From: Gnetum montanum
Lineage: Eukaryota; Streptophyta; Gnetopsida; Gnetales; Gnetaceae
Assembly: GCA_015680685.1 (NCBI GenBank)
Contig: MNCI01005294.1
Coordinates: 374,458 to 438,457 of the forward strand
DNA: 64,000 nt
Reading direction: 5' to 3'
The translations under genes were made by a program, and so were the position numbers. Position 1 is the stretch's first letter. The number at the start of each line of letters is the position of its first letter. Positions 57,960 through 64,000 of this stretch are shown here, in pieces. The notes under the pieces are model-generated. The model searched no databases, was not told where the DNA came from, and saw only the letters and a list, made by a program, of their open reading frames with translations.

Positions 57960-59129
57960 TGGATGGTTAAACTTAGCAAGGGGGGATGAATAAGTTTCCC
58001 AAATTAAAATTCTTTAAATAAAGCACACACATATAATTTAACATGGTTGCCCAACTTGGGTAGTCCACACTTAGAGGGTAGTTTTCAAGCATACCTCCAA
58101 ACTTTGATTCTTTCAAATGTCGTTTGAAGGATACCACACCTTGTACAAGCAATAAGCTCCACTATAAAGTGATTTGATGCTATGAATCCACTCAATCTCG
58201 TAAGGTCCTGAGAAGCTTAGTATGTGGTTCTAGTATCCCATAACCTTACAATCTTGACCTTTTCTCCAGAGTGTTGTGGCAATATACCAACACGTAATCC
58301 CATAGGATTCCAACAAGCTTAAGTAAGATGCCTTTCAACATGAAGCACATCAACCCTACAAGGCAACAAGGGAGAACAACAATTACAAGGAATGAATGCA
58401 ACTTAGTTTGCTAATACTTGTACTTTGAGGTACCACAACTTTATAATAGACAAAAGATAATACAATGAGGAGCAACAATATTATAATGATTGTCAAAGGA
58501 TTACACAATGATTGTAAAAAAGATTTCATGTTTCCCAATGAGAATGATATCTTCTTATAGTAACCATGTTTCCAAATTCATCTTGGAACTCATGCAATGA
58601 CTAACTAATAGTCATGAAAGACATCTTATTCATGGTTGATGTGTCTTTCTATATTTGGTCTCCATTCTAGAAATATGTCTTTGTCTAGCATAAGACATAT
58701 TTCTAAAATTGGCCTGCACTCTATAAAGAAGTCTTTATCTTGGAAAAGACATCTTTTCTTGATGAAATATGTTTACTATTTTTCAAAGATTCCTTCTTCT
58801 GTGTTGCCTTCAATTTTTCTAAGACATATACAATTTCTTGAAGACGTCTTTCTTCACCTTCCTTTGCATGATGAATTCTTCATTCCTTATTCATAACCTT
58901 GCACTTCTGCATGATTTGAAAACATTTCTTATGAGTTATTTTTTCCTTTTATACATTCTTGAATTCTTTCATGTTCACTTGAGACCTTGTGGATGACCTT
59001 TTTCATTGAGCTCTTCTTTTTTCTAAACCAGTTTGTTCCTTATCATCTCATATTTGTCCTACACACATAAAAACCACACAAAAATTTTGTCCATTTTACC
59101 TAATGTTTTGACACACCAAAAGGTCCACA
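57960..59129 (-). repeat. 3' LTR of copia element M
   Basis: About 1.17 kb, homologous throughout to the K LTRs. On the minus strand it starts TGTGGACCTTTTGG at 59129, following polypurine tracts at 59130-59148 and 59186-59202. Motif cluster at 58618-58850. Confidence 0.8.
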
Positions 59130-61486
59130 ATCTTTCCCTTTTTGGTGATGTTCAAAGCTTAATAAAATGGACTAATGAATTATACATGCTCTCCCCCTTT
59201 TTGAATAGCATCATAAAGGATAAAGCACATAAACTTATTTCTAGAGAGACATCATAAAAGAGCAACAATTGTAAATAATATGCATAACCAACAGCATGTG
59301 ATGATCCCAAGGAGATAAAAACATTTGGCTAAGTAAGAATATCAGTTAAAGAGAACACATTTTTCAACACTAAGTTCCATAAAGAACTTCCCATGATTTT
59401 CCAAGAACTGATCCAAGCCTTTTAGGTGATATTCAAGCTAAAAGTTTGAAGTATAATCCTTGAAGATCAAGTAACCTGTCTCTAAACCAATAAGTCATTA
59501 GTATTAAATATCACATGGTTCTTTAATTTTCTAATATTCTCCTTCTTTTTAAAACATCAACAAAAAAATAGGGCATGGAAATCTTTATGATAAGGAGAGT
59601 AGAGTAATATAGCTTCTTAAACATATCTATATCACACAATTGGAAACTAGCCATGCAAAATTTTAAATTCTTGAAGTAGAAAGTATATCTCAAGGCAAAC
59701 TATTCAACAAATGTTTTAATCATAGCATACTTTCACCATGGATACCTTTCCATAAAAAGAAGGATCATTTTCTTTCTTATATTGTTGTAAGGAATATTAT
59801 CAATTATTTTCATTCTTTTCATAAAAAAAATATAAGTATCTCTTGCATTAGCTCATGCTTGAATATCAAATAGATGGGCTGATGATATCCCCAATACATT
59901 GAGGTCTACTCTTTTTAGTTTAGAAATAAAGAGCTACAATTAATCCAAAAAGGACTACCAATTTCATGCCAAAGACTAAAGATAGATCATTTAGGAACAA
60001 GCAACCTATCTATTTGAAACAATTACTTCATTAAAACTTGTATCTCTAGGCTCAACAAAATTATATGAAAGCCAAGATGGAAACATGCATATTTCACTTT
60101 TAAGAAAATGCAATGCAATAAACACAACCGTTTATCCAAAATAATACTTATGCTGATAGAGAATATGCATATATTCATATGCCTCATATCTTACCAAAGG
60201 AGATCATGAATACAAATTCAAGACATTGCCATCATCTTCAATGAAAAGTACCTCTTGAAGTCTATTTCTTACTCATTTTGGAATATTTTACTATTTGAGT
60301 ACTTCTTGGCAAAAGTCTCCAAAGACTCTCCCTACATTGGTGACTTCCAGGTTGATGATGATTAATGAGGAATACACTCCCCCTACACATGTGCTACTTT
60401 TCTTGGGCTTTTAAGACCAATGTGTAAATGTTGTAAATTAGAAAAGCACTACAATTATAGGCCAACATTAATATCACCTATGGAAACTAAGGTCTCCAAT
60501 CAATAATATTGATAAAATTTTTCAAAAGCTTGTCTTATCCTATAAATAGCAAAAATATCCCAAAGGACATGAGCTTAGAACTAGATCATTACAAGAAGTT
60601 TAGATTAAGTAAGACAAAAATCAAACTAAAATTATTACAAGATGAAAGTCAAAGGGAAATTATTACAAGTGCTATACTAAATATTTTCATAAAACCAATT
60701 GAATCAAGCTCAAAGATGAATGTAAGAGATGCTCTAAACAATTATTTCATCATAATTCTAATCTAGATAAGACACAACAATTTTGTACTTCTCATAGCAT
60801 ATTCTTATTAAATAACAAGCAAAGAAATGGAAGCTTACCTTGACTTACCTTGCTTGTAAGTAAGAAGAGAAGATTAATGGAGTTTGAAATGGGGTCCCTT
60901 ATCATGAAGTACCTCCTGATCCTTAGGTTTTCTTTCATTAGAACTTTTATGTGATGTCTCTATCGGTTCATGTCCTTTAAGATAGAACCATTAATCACAT
61001 ATTACATCATTTTTAATTTTCCACTTCTCTTCATTTTCAACTGTTGGTGCCTACAAAATTTCCTTACCAGAGCCTTTTTGACAAGGCCAAGCACTAATCT
61101 TGTTTTGATCATCATGAGTATAGTTAAGAGTTTGCTTACTATCATAATTTTTACACACAAATAAAGTATTTTCCTCATGGTTCAAATTATCAAACTTGAT
61201 TATGCTTGAACTTGAGTTTTCATGTGTGACTTCTTTTAAATTCTTTGGCTATTTTTTAAGAGTCTCCTCTTCTTGATGAACCTTTCTGCAATCCTTATTA
61301 AAAGAGGTTAGTTGTTGAATCTTAGCTTTTATGTCTGAGATCTCTTATTTCACTTTAGATTGAATAGCATCTAGCTTAGATATTACAAATTTCTTTGACT
61401 TATTAATCAAATAATGTAAAAGAAAAATTTCTTCTTTAAGTTCACTATACCTTTCACCGCACTTACCACTTTGTCCAACCAATGAA
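59130..61486 (-). pseudogene. Internal region of copia element M (gag remnant)
   Basis: Minus strand, 5' to 3': a charged coiled-coil-like stretch (YSELKEEIFLLHYLINKSKK, SKLDAIQSKV, IKAKIQQLTSF; 61270-61450) and a DQNKISAWPCQKGSG segment (about 61050-61110) similar to the HITPWPYQSA of the K gag tail near 54510. A tandem splice-donor-like GTAAGTCAAGGTAAGC lies at 60833-60848. I see nothing coding in 59150-60830 and no ORF2 as in K. The gag N-terminus and knuckle are missing, and sequence jumps to a truncated LTR at 61487. Confidence 0.5.
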
Positions 61487-61977
61487 AATAATATCTTCTT
61501 ATAGTCATCATGTTTCCAAATCTATCTTGAAACTTGTACAACAGCTAGCTAATAGTCATGGAAGACATCTTTGTCTTATGAAAGGCATCATTTTCAAATT
61601 GGCCTAAATTCTATGAAGACATCTTTATCTAGGGAAAGATATCTTTGCTAAATGAAAGACATTTGCTATTTTTAGAGACATCTTGTTCTCTGTTGCCTTC
61701 AATTTTACCAAGATGTCTACTATTTCTTGGATACGTCTTTCTTCACCTTCCTTTGCATGATCAATACTTCATTCCTTGTTCATAACCTTGCATTTCTACA
61801 TGCTTCAATGATGAAAAGTTTTCTTATGAATTATTTTGTCCTTTTCCACATTCTTGAATTCTTGCATGTTTGCTTGAGACCTTATGGATGACCTTTTCCT
61901 TTGAGCTCTCCTTTTGTCTAAACTAATTTATTCCTTGTCATCCCATCTTTGTCCTACAAATACAATAATCACAAAAC
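61487..61977 (-). repeat. Truncated LTR of the K/L/M family
   Basis: Matches 58547-59070 of the M LTR (ATCTTCTTATAGTMAYCATGTTTCC, AATAGTCATGRAAGACATCTT, CACCTTCCTTTGCATGAT). Both ends are missing, so it is an internal LTR fragment joined to gag-like sequence by deletion. Confidence 0.75.
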
Positions 61978-62199
61978 TATTGGCACATTTAGCCATTTCA
62001 TGGAACAGCAAAGGTGATAAAATATGAATAAGCCATAGAAGATATTCAAAAAATATATGTATGATGGTTATGCCCTATTGATATTTTAATACCAGAGGTT
62101 TCATGTGGAAATTTTTTGAATGAAGATATAGTGTTTCCACTTTCAAATAATGATACCAAGGAAAGGAAAATTTATCATGCTCCTGTGTGAAGGGAAGGT
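61978..62199. other. No recognised feature
   Basis: AT-rich transition between the copia nest and the CpG-containing region. Confidence 0.5.
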
Positions 62200-62927
62200 T
62201 GAAAAAGAGTTGAAAAGCTTTATCGATTAAAAAGAGCCGACCCCGTTCATGAATGCATCAATGAGAAATTAAAATCAACCTTATGGAAGTCACCATTACA
62301 AGATTTGAATAATGTTTTTATGGTAAAGAACAGTTCCATCCACTGTACGCATTAAAGAAAATGAATGAAATTGCTGCAACCGACGGAAAAATAATCCAGA
62401 AGAATGCCCGTTCTTTCACAAGGAATCGCATTGGTAGTTTACGCAGGAAAGTGCTAAGGTTTATCGACCTGTAATGGCTTCTATTTTTGATGCAAAACCA
62501 ACTGTTCTCTTTGGCCCCAAATCAGCAGCACCTCTGCTAGGCACGTTGTGACAAAACCTTGTAGGAACATGGATTCAAAGGCGGTGGAGGAAGAACTCAC
62601 ATGGACGTTGCCGCTTTCAAGATAGAAACCGTTTCAGTTTTAAAATTTTTTGCATAAAAATGCAACCAATCCACCCGCCTTCAACGATGTTCACTGTGTT
62701 CTGCAATGCACACACTGTGTGAAGATTTTTCTGACCGTTACAGGGCCATTCTTAACCTACCACACCAGATGTCATTATTCACTAATGCTCAGATCTACGA
62801 TACATTTTCCCTTGACTCTGTAATCAACGGCAAGAATTTGAAAGACGATCTGCAGGAACACAAAAAACACAGGAAGCCCTAAGCTAATTTGGGATAAAAC
62901 AAAATAGTTCCAGGCAACCGAAACCCT
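62200..62927 (+). promoter_or_regulatory. CpG-retaining low-copy region, possible upstream or 5' UTR sequence of a host gene
   Basis: Unlike the rest of the window this stretch keeps many CpGs (for example GCCGACCCCG, AACCGACGG, GACGTTGCCGC, AACCGAAACC). It matches no repeat elsewhere in the window. No clear TATA box is seen. A partly open frame at 62180-62330 (RLKRADPVHEC, LKSTLWKSPLQDL) has stops and no recognised domain. Reading it as promoter or leader of the following ORF is an inference. Confidence 0.35.
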
Positions 62928-63168
62928 ATGTCCAGGGCCATATGTTCAATACATCATTTTTTTCCAGATCTTTCTCCTCCAACAACCAAACATCACATAG
63001 CAATGATGTCGGATCCAGCGGCAGAGCCTTCTTCTGCAGTGGTAGTTGATAACGATTTCTGGCAAGGGCAGGATATTTCGGAAGTATTTGATGGCAGTTC
63101 TAGGCCTGGTGCCTTCACATTCAGGCCTGATGTTTTGGATTTAAATTTTTCTAGCCATTTTCATACTG
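62928..63168 (+). CDS. Possible first exon of a plant gene, product unknown
   Basis: An 88-codon open frame from ATG 62928; two in-frame ATGs at 63003 and 63006 (MMSDPAAEPSS) are alternative starts and the second gives a more typical acidic/Ala/Ser-rich N-terminus. Codons are GC-richer than anything else in the window. The body reads VVVDNDFWQGQDISEVFDG, GAFTFRPDVLDLNFSSHF. After 63168 a GTGCAAGT could be a splice donor, and the frame otherwise ends in AT-rich sequence at 63194. I do not recognise the protein. The rest of the gene would lie beyond the window or beyond an insertion starting near 63200. Confidence 0.4.
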
Positions 63169-63391
63169 GTGCAAGTACACATAAATTATTTTAGATTAGG
63201 TACCATTAACATTTATACCAAGGTAGATATTATATTATCCCCTTGTTCATAAAATCACTAAGGGCTTCAATAATATTCTTAAAAATTTTAAACAAGTAAA
63301 AATGAAAAGCTATTAGAGCTATAATTGTAAACAATTATATGGAACTATTGGAATTATTTTTCAAAAGAAATATTTATATATCTCTTAACTT

Positions 63392-63453
63392 CCTAACTTC
63401 CTATGTTAATACTCCCTAACTTGTTGGACAAGTTACTTGGGAGAGAAGTTAGG
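63392..63453. repeat. Nested inverted repeat (hairpin)
   Basis: Outer arms CCTAACTTC (63392-63400) and GAAGTTAGG (63445-63453), middle arms CTCCC (63412-63416) and GGGAG (63439-63443), inner arms TAACTTG (63417-63423) and CAAGTTA (63429-63435) around a 5-base loop. All arms are perfect. Confidence 0.85.
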
Positions 63454-63489
63454 TAAGATATTTTTTAATATGTAACCACCTTTGAACCC

Positions 63490-63497
63490 TATAAAAA
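63490..63497 (+). promoter_or_regulatory. TATA box candidate
   Basis: TATAAAAA followed after 12 bases by a G-rich run. With the following non-coding 500 bases it resembles the U3-R part of an LTR or a Pol II promoter. No second LTR copy is in the window. Confidence 0.45.
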
Positions 63498-63505
63498 GGC
63501 TTCAA

Positions 63506-63530
63506 GGTGGGGGGGGGGAGGGGTTGGGGG
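63506..63530 (+). repeat. G-rich run, potential G-quadruplex
   Basis: Runs of ten, four and five G separated by A and TT (63509-63530). The ten-G run can supply two tracts, giving the four tracts needed for a quadruplex on the plus strand. It is the longest G run in the window. Confidence 0.85.
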
Positions 63531-64000
63531 TTCATGAAGGAAGAGGAATTTTGGAAAAGACACTTGATACATCACACTTTTGGAGAAGACACTTTGGGAA
63601 GGCTACTAGCTAGCACTTGGGGTGTCATATCATCATCACTTTTGAGATCACACTTGGGGTCTTGGAAGATTTGTAAAGAAGATTGCTTGTAAGATGGCTT
63701 GCTAAAGTAAAGATTTCAGCCTCTTTGTCATAATTCTGTGAGTTATGTTTTTCATTTTTTATTTTGTTTAAATTGTTTAGCTAGTGGTTTAGATAGTATC
63801 ATCCTTGGCAAGTAATTTTGGGATTTTTAGATTGCTCTTATTGTTCTTGTTGCCCAATGGAAAATTTTTGTTAAAATTTTTCCATAGAAATGCTTTTGTT
63901 TAAAAGCCTTAAGAGCATTTTAGTAGTAAATTTTGTTATTATGCAACTTAGAGGAACTGCTATTGGGATTTTCGTAAGAGAGCCTCTGCTTGTAGTCATG
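63531..64000 (+). other. Transcribed-leader-like or LTR-like sequence, incomplete
   Basis: No ORF of note. Imperfect repeats of CACTTTTGGAGAAG, CACTTTGGGAAGG, CACTTGGGGTGTC and CACTTGGGGTCTTGG occur at about 63577-63665. Could be the R-U5 part of an LTR whose element lies to the right. Confidence 0.35.

Noticed and set aside
63507-63692. 61-codon ORF starting in the G-run
   Set aside because: It starts within a low-complexity G tract and shows no coding character.
1-64000. tRNA, rRNA genes, CRISPR arrays, bacterial operons
   Set aside because: No cloverleaf-like complete tRNA, ribosomal RNA or spaced repeat array was seen; only the SINE has tRNA-like boxes.

Overview
This window is nuclear DNA from a seed plant. 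It is AT-rich, poor in CpG, and almost wholly built of old, nested LTR retrotransposons, with no intact protein-coding gene. Ty3/gypsy (Athila-like, Tat-type and chromovirus-like) and Ty1/copia lineages are all present, and nearly every reading frame is broken. Very low gene density plus strongly diverged LTR pairs would suit a gymnosperm such as a conifer or cycad, but that is an inference; no diagnostic host gene is present.

Layout. (1) 1-11520: a minus-strand Athila-like element A (pol remnant, LTRs at both ends) whose right-hand LTR is split by a plus-strand element B (4175-11284) with a perfect 5-bp target duplication, CAAGG. B encodes only gag and protease. Its LTRs and 3' region are homologous to those of A, so B looks like a non-autonomous relative. 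(2) 12720-14640: plus-strand Tat-type gypsy pol remnant D with a second RNase H, followed by pyrimidine-rich and repeat-rich sequence to 20 kb with a possible zinc-knuckle remnant near 18.9 kb. (3) 20040-26501: minus-strand chromovirus-like element C. (4) 26814-43539: plus-strand copia element F, interrupted by the 12.6-kb minus-strand Athila-like element E (28159-40741) inside integrase and by a tRNA-derived SINE (43061-43195) inside RNase H. (5) 43540-47021: a degenerate non-coding LTR-type element G with a minisatellite. (6) 47069-50690: remnants H and I of one gypsy family in opposite orientations. (7) 50725-61977: nested minus-strand copia elements K, L and M with related LTRs of about 0.9-1.2 kb. 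K carries a gag, a putative intron and a second ORF but no pol. (8) 62.2-63.2 kb: a CpG-retaining stretch with a possible first exon of a host gene, followed by promoter-like or LTR-like DNA with a TATA box, a hairpin and a G-run.

How the parts relate. A would have supplied pol functions and B gag/protease; both keep a matched 3' region with a conserved splice-acceptor-like site and a codon-by-codon aligned short ORF. K and M share tandem splice-donor-like sites with identical spacing. Several LTR families carry their own dense cluster of a short palindromic or inverted motif (GATATC in A/B, AGACATCT/AGATGTCT in C and K/L/M, CATATG-like in G/H). These conserved non-standard 3' features and motif clusters are the most interesting signals. 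All boundaries were set by eye from paired repeats and should be taken as approximate within a few bases unless a target duplication fixes them.
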